Assembly (NCBI RefSeq): GCF_018860705.1
Contig: NZ_JAHKQA010000014.1
Span: forward strand, 1-64,000
Direction of reading: 5' to 3'
Length of the DNA stretch: 64,000 bases
Source: Citreicella sp. C3M06
GTDB taxonomy: Bacteria; Pseudomonadota; Alphaproteobacteria; Rhodobacterales; Rhodobacteraceae
This document shows positions 1 through 8,113 of the stretch, piece by piece. Within the stretch, counting starts at the first letter, position 1. Each line of letters starts with the position of its first letter. The notes under the pieces were generated by a model. That model made no database searches. It had not been told where the DNA came from and saw only the letters and a program-made list of their open reading frames with translations. A program made the translations under genes and the position numbers.

Positions 1-326
1 TCGTGGCAGCCGCGCAGGCGGTGGCGGATGCGGGCAAGATCGGGCAGGTGAATGTCACCGGCCTTGGGTTGCCGTCGGAAATGGCGGGCGCGGTGGAGTC
101 CGGCGCGTCGAAAAGCTTTGCGATCTGGAATCCGATCGATCTTGGCTATTCCGCCACGATGATTGCCCATGCGCTGGCCAGCGGCGAGGTCACCGCCGAG
201 CCGGGCGGCGAAATCCCCATGGGCCGCATGGGCGCCGTGACGCTGGATGACGACACCGTCGGTGCGATGGCCGATCCCTTCGTCTACGACGCCAGCAACG
301 TCGAAGAGTTCAAGTCGATCTTCTGA
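1..326 (+). CDS. rhaS: Rhamnose ABC transporter substrate-binding protein, C-terminal part (5' truncated)
   Basis: This is the last ~108 residues of a periplasmic sugar-binding protein (peripla_BP_4, RbsB-like); the start lies outside the window. The visible part carries the family's C-terminal features: a region ending in a NPIDLGYS-type hinge stretch, a GEIPMGRMG segment, and a final helix ending in VEEFKSIF before a TGA. Identity is inferred mainly from context: it is followed by a double-domain sugar ATPase, two permeases, rhamnose mutarotase and a sugar kinase, the order of the rhizobial rhaSTPQUK operon. In that nomenclature rhaS is the binding protein and is unrelated to E. coli RhaS, a regulator. 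It would deliver L-rhamnose to the RhaTPQ importer. Confidence 0.85.
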   Translation, partial: VAAAQAVADAGKIGQVNVTGLGLPSEMAGAVESGASKSFAIWNPIDLGYSATMIAHALASGEVTAEPGGEIPMGRMGAVTLDDDTVGAMADPFVYDASNVEEFKSIF

Positions 327-338
327 TCCTTGTCCATC

Positions 339-360
339 GCCCCGGCGGCTGCGCCGGGGC
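339..360 (+). promoter_or_regulatory. Intercistronic GC hairpin between rhaS and rhaT
   Basis: A perfect 9-bp stem (GCCCCGGCG at 339-347 pairing with CGCCGGGGC at 352-360) with a 4-nt loop sits in the gap between the binding-protein stop and the ATPase start. It has no T tract. Such hairpins after binding-protein genes commonly protect the upstream mRNA 3' end or partially terminate, giving more binding protein than membrane components. The structure is seen; the role is inferred. Confidence 0.6.
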
Positions 361-380
361 CCTTCACAGGTGACTTCAAG

Positions 381-1952
381 ATGCTGATGCAGACCGACAC
401 GCGGGCCGATACGCGCCCCGATCCTGCCGTCATGGCCCGCCCGACCCCGGTGCTGGCGCTGGACGGCATCACCAAGACCTTTCCCGGCGTGCGCGCCCTG
501 TCGAACGTCACGCTGAAGCTGTATGCGGGCGAGGTGACGGCGCTGGTGGGCGAAAACGGCGCGGGCAAATCGACCGTGGTCAAGACGCTGACCGGCATCT
601 ATCAGCCAAGCGCGGGGCGCATTCTGCTCGACGGCAAGGAAATCCGCTTTGCCAGCGCGCAGGCGGCGGCCGATGCCGGGATCACCGCGATCCATCAGGA
701 AACCGTGCTGTTCGATGAGCTCTCCGTCGCCGAGAACATCTTTCTGGGCCACGCCCCCCGTGGCCGGTTCGGCCTGATCGACTGGGCGCAGACCCATGCC
801 CGCGCCCGCGAAATCCTGCAGGGCATCGGCTCCGACCTTGCCCCCACGGCGCGGCTGCGCGATCTGGGCATTGCATCGAAACACATGGTGGCGATTGCCC
901 GCGCCCTGTCGATCGACGCCCGCGTGGTGATCATGGATGAACCTACCGCGGCGCTGTCGCACAAGGAAATCCACGAGTTGTACGAACTGGTCGACACGCT
1001 GAAGGCGCAGGGCAAGGCAATCCTGTTCATCAGCCACAAGTTTGACGAGATCTTCCGCATCGCCGACAATTACACTGTCTTTCGCGATGGTCAGTTCATC
1101 GGGGATGGGCGCATCGAAGACACCGACAATGATGCGCTGGTGCAGATGATGGTGGGCCGCGAGGTGGCGCATGTCTTTCCAAAGCGCAGCCCGAGCCACG
1201 GCGACGACGTGCTGTCGGTGACCGATTACAGCCACCCGACCGAATTCGAGGACATCTCGTTCAGCCTGAAGCAAGGCGAGATCCTCGGCTTTTACGGCCT
1301 TGTCGGCGCTGGCCGCTCTGAGGTGATGCAATCGCTGTTCGGCATCACCCGGCCCTCTGGCGGGGCGATCCGCATCGACGGCGCCGCGCAGCAGATCCGC
1401 TCTCCTGCCGAGGCCATCGCCGCGGGTATTGTCTATGTTCCCGAAGATCGCGGCCATCAGGGCGCAATCACCGCGCTGCCGATCTTTCAGAACGTCACGC
1501 TGCCCTCGCTGGGGCGCACGTCACGGCGCGGTTTCCTGCGGCTGGCCGAGGAATTCGCGCTGGCCCGGCAATATTGCGAACGGCTGGAACTGCGGGCGGC
1601 CTCGCTTGATACCGAACTGGGCACGCTGTCGGGGGGCAACCAGCAAAAGGTGGTCATCGCGAAATGGCTGGCGACGCAGCCCCGCGTCATCATCCTCGAC
1701 GAGCCGACAAAGGGCATCGACATCGGTTCCAAGGCGGCGGTGCATGACTTCATGGCGGAACTGGCGGCGCAGGGGCTGGCGGTGATCATGGTCAGCTCGG
1801 AAATCCCCGAGGTGCTGGGCATGTCCGACCGCATCATCGTCATGCGCGAAGGGCGGATGGCCGCCGAGCTGAGCGGCGACGAGATGACCCCCGAAACCCT
1901 TGTCCGCCACGCCGCCGGCATCACCCAAGCCCTCACGGAGACCCGCACATGA
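381..1952 (+). CDS. rhaT: Rhamnose ABC transporter ATPase (two fused nucleotide-binding domains)
   Basis: Cytoplasmic ATPase of a CUT2-type sugar importer, 523 aa, with two fused ABC domains. NBD1 has Walker A GENGAGKS at about residues 57-64 and Walker B ending MDEPTAAL. NBD2 has a degenerate Walker A (GLVGAGRSE) and the intact signature LSGGNQQKV with Walker B IILDEPTKGID, the usual RbsA/XylG asymmetry. I chose ATG 381, preceded by an AGGTGA Shine-Dalgarno-like stretch, rather than the in-frame TTG at 330, which would run through the intercistronic hairpin. The stop overlaps the next gene by 4 bp (ATGA). Rhamnose specificity comes from the linked mutarotase and kinase. Confidence 0.9.
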   Translation: MLMQTDTRADTRPDPAVMARPTPVLALDGITKTFPGVRALSNVTLKLYAGEVTALVGENGAGKSTVVKTLTGIYQPSAGRILLDGKEIRFASAQAAADAGITAIHQETVLFDELSVAENIFLGHAPRGRFGLIDWAQTHARAREILQGIGSDLAPTARLRDLGIASKHMVAIARALSIDARVVIMDEPTAALSHKEIHELYELVDTLKAQGKAILFISHKFDEIFRIADNYTVFRDGQFIGDGRIEDTDNDALVQMMVGREVAHVFPKRSPSHGDDVLSVTDYSHPTEFEDISFSLKQGEILGFYGLVGAGRSEVMQSLFGITRPSGGAIRIDGAAQQIRSPAEAIAAGIVYVPEDRGHQGAITALPIFQNVTLPSLGRTSRRGFLRLAEEFALARQYCERLELRAASLDTELGTLSGGNQQKVVIAKWLATQPRVIILDEPTKGIDIGSKAAVHDFMAELAAQGLAVIMVSSEIPEVLGMSDRIIVMREGRMAAELSGDEMTPETLVRHAAGITQALTETRT

Positions 1953-2926
1953 GCATTCTCAAGGCACGCGAGACCATTCTCGCGGGTGCCATTCTGGCGC
2001 TGCTGCTGCTGATCGCCACGCGCTTTCCGGCCTTTGTCAGCCCCGGCAATCTTGCGGCGGTGTTCAACGACACCTCGCCGCTGATCCTGCTGGCGCTGGG
2101 GCAGATGGTGGTGATCCTGACCAAATGCATCGATTTGTCGGTTGCGGCAAATCTGGCGCTGACCGGCATGTGCACGGCGATGCTGAACATCGCCTTTCCG
2201 GGGCTGCCGGTGGCGGCCCTGCTGCTGATCGCGGTGGCGCTTGGCACGGTGATGGGCATGATCAACGGGCTGCTGGTGTGGAAACTGGACATCCCGTCGA
2301 TCGTGGTGACGCTGGGCACCATGACCATCTTTCGCGGCATCATCTTCCTGATTTCAGAAGGAAAATGGGTGAACAGCCACGAGATGTCAGACGCGTTCAA
2401 GGCCTTTCCCCGCGCCGAGCTGCTGGGCCTGCCGATGCTGAGCTGGATCGCCATCGTCACCGTCGCGGCGTTCTTCGTGCTGATGACGCGCACCGCGCTT
2501 GGCCGGGCGGTCTATGCGGTGGGCGGCAATCCCAATGCCGCCGTCTACACCGGCATCGACGTCGGGCGCACGCGCTTTGCGGCCTATACCATCTCGGGCG
2601 CGCTGGCCGGGCTGACCGGCTATCTGTGGGTGTCGCGCTATGCGGTCGCCTATGTCGACATCGCGGGCGGCTTCGAGCTTGATACCGTGGCCGCCGCCGT
2701 CATCGGAGGCGTCAGCATCGCCGGCGGCATCGGCTCGGTCGCGGGCGCGGTGCTTGGCGCGCTGTTTCTTGGCGTCATCAAGAACGCGCTGCCGGTGGTG
2801 GGCATCTCGCCCTTCTGGCAGCTGGCGATCTCGGGCGCGGCGATCATTCTTGCCGTCGCGTTCAACGCCAAGGCAGGCAAGACAAAAGGCAGGATCATCC
2901 TGCGCAAGGCGGAGACAGCAGCATGA
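1949..2926 (+). CDS. rhaP: Rhamnose ABC transporter permease 1
   Basis: Inner-membrane permease, 325 aa, of the ribose/xylose (BPD_transp_2, RbsC-like) family. It is strongly hydrophobic with roughly 8-10 membrane segments. It carries family-typical stretches such as ILTKCIDLSVAANLALTG near residue 60, PSIVVTLGTMTIFRG near residue 115, and VIGGVSIAGGIGSVAGAVLGA toward the C-terminus. It starts inside the stop of the ATPase gene (ATGA) and overlaps the second permease by 4 bp. It would form the translocation channel with RhaQ. Confidence 0.88.
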   Translation: MSILKARETILAGAILALLLLIATRFPAFVSPGNLAAVFNDTSPLILLALGQMVVILTKCIDLSVAANLALTGMCTAMLNIAFPGLPVAALLLIAVALGTVMGMINGLLVWKLDIPSIVVTLGTMTIFRGIIFLISEGKWVNSHEMSDAFKAFPRAELLGLPMLSWIAIVTVAAFFVLMTRTALGRAVYAVGGNPNAAVYTGIDVGRTRFAAYTISGALAGLTGYLWVSRYAVAYVDIAGGFELDTVAAAVIGGVSIAGGIGSVAGAVLGALFLGVIKNALPVVGISPFWQLAISGAAIILAVAFNAKAGKTKGRIILRKAETAA

Positions 2927-3909
2927 GCCTCTCTCACCCCATTCCCGACCGGCTGCAATCGCCGCTGGCGCGCCGTCTGAAAAGCTGGGAAAGCCTGCTG
3001 CTGCTGGTCGCCGTGGCGATCTTTGTCGCCAATTGCTTTGCCTCGCCGTATTTCCTCGACGCGTGGAACCTCAGCGATGCGACGTTCAACTTCACCGAAA
3101 AGGCGATGATCGCCTTTGCCATGGCGCTGCTTGTGATCGCGGGGGATATCGACCTGTCGGTGGCCTCGATCATTGCGCTGTGTTCCACGGCGATGGGGGC
3201 GGCGGTGCAGGCCGGGGTCGGCACGCCGGGGCTGGTGGCCATCGGGCTGGGCACCGGGCTGGCGGCGGGGGCCTTCAACGGGGCGCTGGTGACGCGGCTG
3301 GCCTTGCCGTCGATCGTGGTGACCATCGGCACCATGAGCCTGTATCGCGGCATCGCCTATATCGTGCTGGGCGATCAGGCCTACCGGGGCTATCCCGACA
3401 GCTTTGCCTTTTTCGGCCAAGGCTATGTGTTCTGGGTGGTCTCTTTCGAATTCGTGATGTTTGCGCTGCTGGCGGTGGTCTTTGGCGTGCTGCTGCACAA
3501 GACCAATTTTGGCCGCTCGGTGTTTGCCATTGGCAACAACGCCACCGGTGCGCTGTTTTCCGGCATCCGGGTGCAGCGGGTGCGCTTTATCCTGTTCCTG
3601 CTCACCGGGCTGATGTCGGGCATCGCGGCGATCTGCCTGACCTCGCGTCTGGGGTCCACCCGGCCCAGCATCGCGATGGGCTGGGAGCTGGAGATCGTCA
3701 CCATGGTGGTGCTCGGCGGGGTCAGCATCCTTGGCGGAGCGGGGTCGATCCCCGGCGTGGTGATCGCCGCCTTTGTGATGGGGCTGGTGACCTTCGGGCT
3801 GGGGCTTTTGAACGTGCCGGGGATCGTGATGTCGATCGTCATCGGCGCGCTGCTGATCGGGGTGATTGCCCTGCCCCGGCTCTGGTCGATGCTGCGATGG
3901 GGGGCGTAA
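2923..3909 (+). CDS. rhaQ: Rhamnose ABC transporter permease 2
   Basis: Second inner-membrane permease, 328 aa, a paralogue of the gene just upstream with the same layout: an [17 protein letters not shown] segment near residue 70, [17 protein letters not shown] near residue 130, and [18 protein letters not shown] near residue 265. Its ATG overlaps the upstream TGA by 4 bp. A pair of distinct permeases in one operon fits a heterodimeric channel, as in the rhizobial rhamnose transporter. Confidence 0.88.
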   Translation: MSLSHPIPDRLQSPLARRLKSWESLLLLVAVAIFVANCFASPYFLDAWNLSDATFNFTEKAMIAFAMALLVIAGDIDLSVASIIALCSTAMGAAVQAGVGTPGLVAIGLGTGLAAGAFNGALVTRLALPSIVVTIGTMSLYRGIAYIVLGDQAYRGYPDSFAFFGQGYVFWVVSFEFVMFALLAVVFGVLLHKTNFGRSVFAIGNNATGALFSGIRVQRVRFILFLLTGLMSGIAAICLTSRLGSTRPSIAMGWELEIVTMVVLGGVSILGGAGSIPGVVIAAFVMGLVTFGLGLLNVPGIVMSIVIGALLIGVIALPRLWSMLRWGA

Positions 3910-3913
3910 GTCC

Positions 3914-4228
3914 ATGGAAAAGATCGCCTTTCGCATGACGCTGCACCCCGGCCAGCTGGAGGAATACAAGCGCCGCCACGATACCATCTGGCCCGAGCTG
4001 GTCGACGCGCTGCGCGCGGCGGGGATCGAGGATTATTCCATCCACCACGACCCTGACACCAATGCGCTTTTCGCCGTGCTCTGGCGGCGCGAAGATCATG
4101 GCATGGGCGCGCTGCCGCAACATCCCGAGGTGCGGCGCTGGTGGGCGATGATGGCCGACATCATGGCCACCAATGCCGATGACAGCCCCGTCGAGGTGCC
4201 GCTGCAAACCGTGTTCCACCTGCCATGA
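3914..4228 (+). CDS. rhaM: L-rhamnose mutarotase
   Basis: A 104-aa protein of the RhaM/YiiL family (RhaU in rhizobia) that interconverts alpha and beta anomers of L-rhamnose. Diagnostic features are the N-terminal [17 protein letters not shown] with a catalytic-type His, the [10 protein letters not shown] segment, and the W-rich C-terminal [14 protein letters not shown]. It starts 4 nt after the rhaQ stop with a G-rich ribosome site inside rhaQ, and its stop overlaps the kinase ATG. This gene is the strongest evidence that the operon handles L-rhamnose. Confidence 0.92.
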   Translation: MEKIAFRMTLHPGQLEEYKRRHDTIWPELVDALRAAGIEDYSIHHDPDTNALFAVLWRREDHGMGALPQHPEVRRWWAMMADIMATNADDSPVEVPLQTVFHLP

Positions 4229-5589
4229 CTGCGCCGCGCCATATCGCTGTGATCGATGTCGGCAAGACCAACGCCAAGCTGGCGCTGGTCGATCTGGACC
4301 GGCTCGAGGAAATCGCCGTGGTGACCCGCCCCAATACGGTGATCCCCGGCCCGCCCTGGCCCAGCTTTGATCTTGACGGGCATTGGGCGTTCTTCCTGCA
4401 TCACCTTGCCGCCTTTCACGCCGAACATGGCGTGGATGCGATTTCCGTCACCACCCATGGCGCGGCGGCGGTGCTGCTGGATGCGCAGGGCGCTCTGGCC
4501 GCGCCGATGCTGGATTACGAACATGACGGGCCAGAGCAGAGTGCCGCCGGTTATGACGCGCTGCGCCCGTCCTTTGCCGAAACCGGCAGCCCGCGCCTGC
4601 CACTGGGGCTGAACCTAGGCGCGCAGCTACACTGGCAACTGGCGCAAGACCCCACGCTGGCGCAGCGCGTCGCGCAGATCGTGACCTATCCGCAATATTG
4701 GGGGTTCCGGCTGACCGGGGCGCTTGCCAGCGACATGTCCTCGCTTGGCTGCCATACCGATCTGTGGCTGCCGCGCGAGGCGCGCGCCTCGGCGCTGCTC
4801 GGCAGGCTCGGTCTTGGCGGCAGGCTGGCCCCGCCGCGCAAGGCCTCGGATGTGCTGGGAACCATCACGCCGCAGATCGCCGCGCAGACCGGGCTGCCGC
4901 AGCACACCCCCGTGGCCTGCGGCATCCATGACAGCAACGCATCGCTGCTGCCGCATCTGATCGGGCGGTCGGGGCCGTTTTCGGTGGTCTCGACCGGCAC
5001 ATGGGTCATCGCCATGGCGGTGGGCGGCGCGCAGACCACGCTCGACCCCGCGCGCGACACGCTGATCAACGTCAACGCCTTTGGCGCGCCGGTGCCCTCG
5101 GCGCGGTTCATGGGCGGGCGCGAACACGCGCTGATCAGCGAGGGACGCAGCGGCCCCCCCTGCCCCGCCGAGGTGCTCGCCAACCGCATACACCTGTTGC
5201 CCGCCGTGGTGCCGGGATGCGGGCCATTCCCCGACCGCCAGCACCGCTGGACCGTTCCGCCCACAAACGACGGCGCGCTGCTCTGCGCGCTGGCATGGTA
5301 CATGGCCCTGATGAGCGACGCCTGCCTTTCGCTGATCGGCGCAGAGGGACCGGTGATTGTCGAAGGGCCGGCGGCGCGCAATGATGCGCTGCTCGACATG
5401 CTGGCCGCGCTGCGCCCCGGCGGGGTCGAGATCGCCAGCTCTGCCACCGGCACCTCGATCGGGGCGGCGCTGCTGTTTGCGCCAGACATGCGGGCCAGCA
5501 CCCAGACCCATCCGCTGCCCGCCAACGCCGAGGCGCTGCGCGCCCATGCCCGCGACTGGCAAAACGCGCTGGAGCTGGCAGAGACCTGA
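4225..5589 (+). CDS. rhaK: FGGY-family carbohydrate kinase (rhamnose pathway)
   Basis: A 454-aa sugar kinase. The N-terminus has the phosphate-binding loop [13 protein letters not shown] (residues ~10-22), followed by a central [13 protein letters not shown] segment and a [11 protein letters not shown] motif (about residues 235-260), all typical of the FGGY superfamily. The length is normal for rhizobial RhaK, which is required both for rhamnose phosphorylation and for activity of the RhaSTPQ transporter. It starts in a 4-bp overlap with the mutarotase gene and is the last gene of the operon. Isomerase and aldolase genes are not in view and may lie upstream. Rhamnulose specificity is inferred from context. 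Confidence 0.85.
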   Translation: MTAPRHIAVIDVGKTNAKLALVDLDRLEEIAVVTRPNTVIPGPPWPSFDLDGHWAFFLHHLAAFHAEHGVDAISVTTHGAAAVLLDAQGALAAPMLDYEHDGPEQSAAGYDALRPSFAETGSPRLPLGLNLGAQLHWQLAQDPTLAQRVAQIVTYPQYWGFRLTGALASDMSSLGCHTDLWLPREARASALLGRLGLGGRLAPPRKASDVLGTITPQIAAQTGLPQHTPVACGIHDSNASLLPHLIGRSGPFSVVSTGTWVIAMAVGGAQTTLDPARDTLINVNAFGAPVPSARFMGGREHALISEGRSGPPCPAEVLANRIHLLPAVVPGCGPFPDRQHRWTVPPTNDGALLCALAWYMALMSDACLSLIGAEGPVIVEGPAARNDALLDMLAALRPGGVEIASSATGTSIGAALLFAPDMRASTQTHPLPANAEALRAHARDWQNALELAET

Positions 5590-5599
5590 CCTGAAGCGC

Positions 5600-5629
5600 C
5601 GATCCGGGCTGGCCCACCCGCCCGGATCG
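5600..5629 (+). terminator. Hairpin after rhaK
   Basis: A perfect 10-bp stem (CGATCCGGGC at 5600-5609 with GCCCGGATCG at 5620-5629) closes a 10-nt loop starting 10 bp after the rhaK stop. There is no T tract on either strand, so this is a plausible end-of-operon hairpin rather than a classic intrinsic terminator. Confidence 0.55.
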
Positions 5630-5695
5630 CCGTACAACTCTGTGGATAAAATCGGGACAAACCGCTCGCCCCGCCCCGCGCGCCACAAAAACCGC

Positions 5696-5749
5696 TTGCA
5701 CGAATCCAGTGTAGCGCGCAATAGTCTCGAAAAATACCGATGTATTCGA
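5696..5749 (+). promoter_or_regulatory. Candidate repA promoter with adjoining inverted repeat
   Basis: TTGCAC (5696-5701) and AATAGT (5720-5725) are spaced 18 bp apart and resemble sigma-70 boxes. Immediately downstream lies an imperfect dyad, TCGA(AAA)ATAC at 5727-5737 against GTATTCGA at 5742-5749. RepA-family proteins autorepress from a dyad at the transcription start, so this is a candidate RepA operator. The assignment rests on position and pattern only. Confidence 0.45.
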
Positions 5750-5819
5750 CAAAAAACGCGCCCACGAAAATGCCAGTGACCTTGAACAGGGGCATATGGC
5801 CGGGCGAGGCGGGCAGGCG

Positions 5820-6998
5820 ATGAACGACAGTGATCTGGATCTCGATACGGCAATCGGCCAATATGCCGAGCTGCTCGCTGCCAATCTGCAAGCGCAGCGC
5901 GAGGCGCATTTCCCGCCTGACGCGCGCAAACAGATGCGCAGCCTGACCAGCGGCGAAGCCGCCGAATTGCTGCATGTCGATCACACCTACCTGCGCAAGC
6001 TGCACCGCGAAGGCAAGATCCCCGAGGTCGAGATGACCGCCGGGAACCACCGCCGCTACACGCTCGACGATCTGTGGCAGATCCGCGAAGCGCTTGAATC
6101 AAAGGCCAAAAAGCCCGGAACCTATCTGCCCGGTCGGCGCGGTGATGATCCGCTTCAGGTGATCTCGGTGGTCAATTTCAAGGGCGGGTCCGGCAAGACC
6201 ACCACCTCCGCGCATCTGGCGCAGCGCCTCGCGCTGACCGGCTACCGGGTGTTGGCGGTGGATCTTGACCCGCAGGCCTCGCTGTCGGCGCTGCATGGCA
6301 TCCAGCCGGAAGTCGACCTCGCCGATGGTGGCACGCTGTATGACGCGGTGCGCTACGATGCGCCGATGCCGATCCGCGATGTCATCCGCAAGACCTATAT
6401 GCGCGGGCTTGACCTGATTCCGGGCAATCTTGAGCTGATGGAATTCGAACACGAGACCCCGGCGGCAATTGCGCGCGGCGGGGCACGGGCGTTCTTTGCC
6501 CGGGTGCGCGATGCGCTCGACGAGGTCGAGGCCGATTACGACGTGGTGGTCATCGACTGCCCGCCGCAGCTGGGCTTTCTGACCATGAGCGCGCTCAGCG
6601 CCTCGACCGGGGTGCTGGTAACGGTGCATCCGCAGATGCTCGACCTGATGTCGATGTCACAATTCCTGCGCATGACCTCGGACCTTTTGTCGGTGATCCG
6701 CGACGCCGGGGCCGATCTGCGGTTTGACTGGCTGCGCTTCCTGCCGACCCGCTACAAGGTGGGCGATGCGCCGCAGACCGAGGTGATCGCCTTTATCCGC
6801 GGGCTGTTCGGGCGCGCGGTGCTGGTCAACCAGATGGTCGAATCCACTGCCATTTCCGATGCGGGCCTCACCAAGCAGACGCTTTACGAGGCCGAACGCA
6901 AGGATTTCACCCGCGCCACCTTTGACCGCGCGATCGATTCGATGAATGCCGTGAACGACGAGATCGCGGCGCTGTTGCAAAAGACATGGGGGCGCTGA
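5820..6998 (+). CDS. repA: Plasmid partitioning ATPase RepA
   Basis: ParA-type Walker ATPase, 392 aa, of a repABC replicon. It has an N-terminal MerR-like helix-turn-helix (residues ~42-82, SGEAAELLHVDHTYLRK), then the deviant Walker A KGGSGKTTT at 121-129 and Walker B VVVIDCPPQLG. It moves plasmid copies apart together with RepB and represses the operon. ATG 5820 is preferred; an in-frame ATG at 5796 adds 8 residues but has its purine-rich stretch too close to the start. The stop overlaps the repB start (TGATG). Confidence 0.93.
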   Translation: MNDSDLDLDTAIGQYAELLAANLQAQREAHFPPDARKQMRSLTSGEAAELLHVDHTYLRKLHREGKIPEVEMTAGNHRRYTLDDLWQIREALESKAKKPGTYLPGRRGDDPLQVISVVNFKGGSGKTTTSAHLAQRLALTGYRVLAVDLDPQASLSALHGIQPEVDLADGGTLYDAVRYDAPMPIRDVIRKTYMRGLDLIPGNLELMEFEHETPAAIARGGARAFFARVRDALDEVEADYDVVVIDCPPQLGFLTMSALSASTGVLVTVHPQMLDLMSMSQFLRMTSDLLSVIRDAGADLRFDWLRFLPTRYKVGDAPQTEVIAFIRGLFGRAVLVNQMVESTAISDAGLTKQTLYEAERKDFTRATFDRAIDSMNAVNDEIAALLQKTWGR

Positions 6999-7900
6999 TG
7001 GCTCGCAAACCCAAACTCGGCCTGCCGCTTCAGACCTTGCGCAATGCGCCCGACGCGCAGGAAGGCCGTCTTGCGCGCGAGGCCGAGCAAAGCGCCCGCC
7101 TGAGCGAGGGCATCACCGAGATTCCGGTCAGCCAGATCGACACCGACGGGCGGCTCGAGGATCGGCTGTCGCTGGACCTCGCCGAGCTGCAAGCCTCGAT
7201 CGCGGCGAGCGGTCAGCGTGTGCCGATCCTGGTGCGGCCCGGCGATGGCGGGCGCTACCAGCTGATCTATGGCCGCCGCCGCCTTGCCGCCTGCGAGGCG
7301 CTGGGGCTGCCGGTGCGGGCCATTATCGCCGATCTCGATGACGATCAGGCGCTCAAGGACCAGCTGCTGGAGAATCAGGCTCGCCGCGATCTCAGCTTCA
7401 TCGAACGCGCGTTGGTGGCGGCGCAGCTGCTCGACAGCGATCAACTTGGCCCCGATCTGCGCAGCGGTCGCGGCGTCGCCGAGGTGCTAGGCCTGACCGA
7501 GGCGGCAGTGTCTCAGCTGCTCGGCGTGGTGCGCGCGGTTGGCCCCGAATTGATTGCCGCCATCGGCGCGGCCCCCGGCATCGGCCGCCCGCGCTGGGAG
7601 GAGCTGAAGAAACGGCTCGACGCCCCCTCGCCGCCCGCGCTGGTAACGGTGGCGCTGCAAGCGCGCGATCATGGCTCGGACGCAGCGTTTCTGGCGGTGC
7701 TGACCGCGGTGAAGGCCGCGCCGACCGCGGACGCAGGCCTTGCGTTGGACGGCATCGGCACGCTGCGCATCGCGCTCGGCCGCTCGCTGCGGCTGGAGCT
7801 GCGGGCCGAGGACAAGGATTTCGCACGCTGGCTGGAGGCACAGGCCCCCACGCTGCTGCAAGAGCTTCACGCGCGCTGGAAACAGGCGCCGGAAGACTGA
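6998..7900 (+). CDS. repB: Plasmid partitioning protein RepB (ParB family)
   Basis: Centromere-binding protein, 300 aa. An N-terminal RepA-interaction region is followed by the ParB/sulfiredoxin fold with YGRRRLAACEALG near residues 91-103, a LENQARRDLSFIERA segment, and a helix-turn-helix (GVAEVLGLTEAAVSQLLGV, about residues 158-176). It would load on parS sites, the best candidates being the two palindromes just after repC. ATG 6998 sits within the repA stop, so translation is coupled. An in-frame ATG at 6986 is less likely. Confidence 0.92.
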   Translation: MARKPKLGLPLQTLRNAPDAQEGRLAREAEQSARLSEGITEIPVSQIDTDGRLEDRLSLDLAELQASIAASGQRVPILVRPGDGGRYQLIYGRRRLAACEALGLPVRAIIADLDDDQALKDQLLENQARRDLSFIERALVAAQLLDSDQLGPDLRSGRGVAEVLGLTEAAVSQLLGVVRAVGPELIAAIGAAPGIGRPRWEELKKRLDAPSPPALVTVALQARDHGSDAAFLAVLTAVKAAPTADAGLALDGIGTLRIALGRSLRLELRAEDKDFARWLEAQAPTLLQELHARWKQAPED

Positions 7901-7945
7901 CCATCGAGCAACACTGAAAAAGGAGGCACGAGCAGAGGCAAGACA

Positions 7946-8032
7946 ATAAAAAAGGCCCCGAGAAGCAAGCTTCACGAGACCTTGATGGGTTTCGTACGAG
8001 ACATGGCCCGCTGAAACTCAGTTTTCGCACCT
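7946..8032 (-). ncRNA. Antisense counter-transcribed RNA (ctRNA) controlling repC
   Basis: In repABC plasmids a short antisense RNA transcribed from the repB-repC spacer inhibits repC expression and determines incompatibility. Here the minus strand of the 213-bp spacer contains a good promoter (see 8036-8064), an expected start near 8028-8034, and an intrinsic terminator with arms 7954-7965 and 7970-7981 followed by six Ts, giving an RNA of roughly 80-90 nt. Size, place and strand match the family. The exact 5' end is an estimate. Confidence 0.82.
7947..7981 (-). terminator. Intrinsic terminator of the ctRNA
   Basis: Read on the minus strand, GGTCTCGTGAAG pairs with CTTCTCGGGGCC (11 of 12 positions paired, two of them G-U) and is followed directly by TTTTTT. 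It is a textbook rho-independent terminator and also a likely recognition loop of the ctRNA. Confidence 0.8.
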
Positions 8033-8035
8033 CTG

Positions 8036-8064
8036 AAGATAGCGGCCCCGCCTTCATCCCGCAA
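8036..8064 (-). promoter_or_regulatory. ctRNA promoter
   Basis: On the minus strand TTGCGG (plus 8059-8064) and TATCTT (plus 8036-8041) are separated by exactly 17 bp, a strong sigma-70-like promoter directed toward repB and embedded in the repC leader hairpin. Confidence 0.7.
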
Positions 8065-8094
8065 GCGCAAAGCGATTCGCGGGCCGCACTATCT
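8038..8094 (+). promoter_or_regulatory. repC leader hairpin
   Basis: On the repABC mRNA strand AGATAGCGGCCC (8038-8049) pairs with GGGCCGC-A-CTATCT (8081-8094, one bulge). Shorter complementary segments lie in between (CCCGC with GCGGG). The hairpin ends 19 nt before the repC ATG. Such leaders switch between forms when the ctRNA binds, masking the repC start region or terminating the mRNA. Structure seen; mechanism from the repABC family. Confidence 0.6.
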
Positions 8095-8113
8095 TTGCCT
8101 TCGTGACATCAAC

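Noticed and set aside
330-380. TTG start for the rhamnose ATPase
   Set aside because: It would translate through the intercistronic hairpin and adds a non-conserved leader; ATG 381 fits the family better.
2650-3987. A 445-codon minus-strand frame opposite the rhamnose permease genes
   Set aside because: It is His/Gln/Arg-rich shadow sequence opposite two clear permeases.
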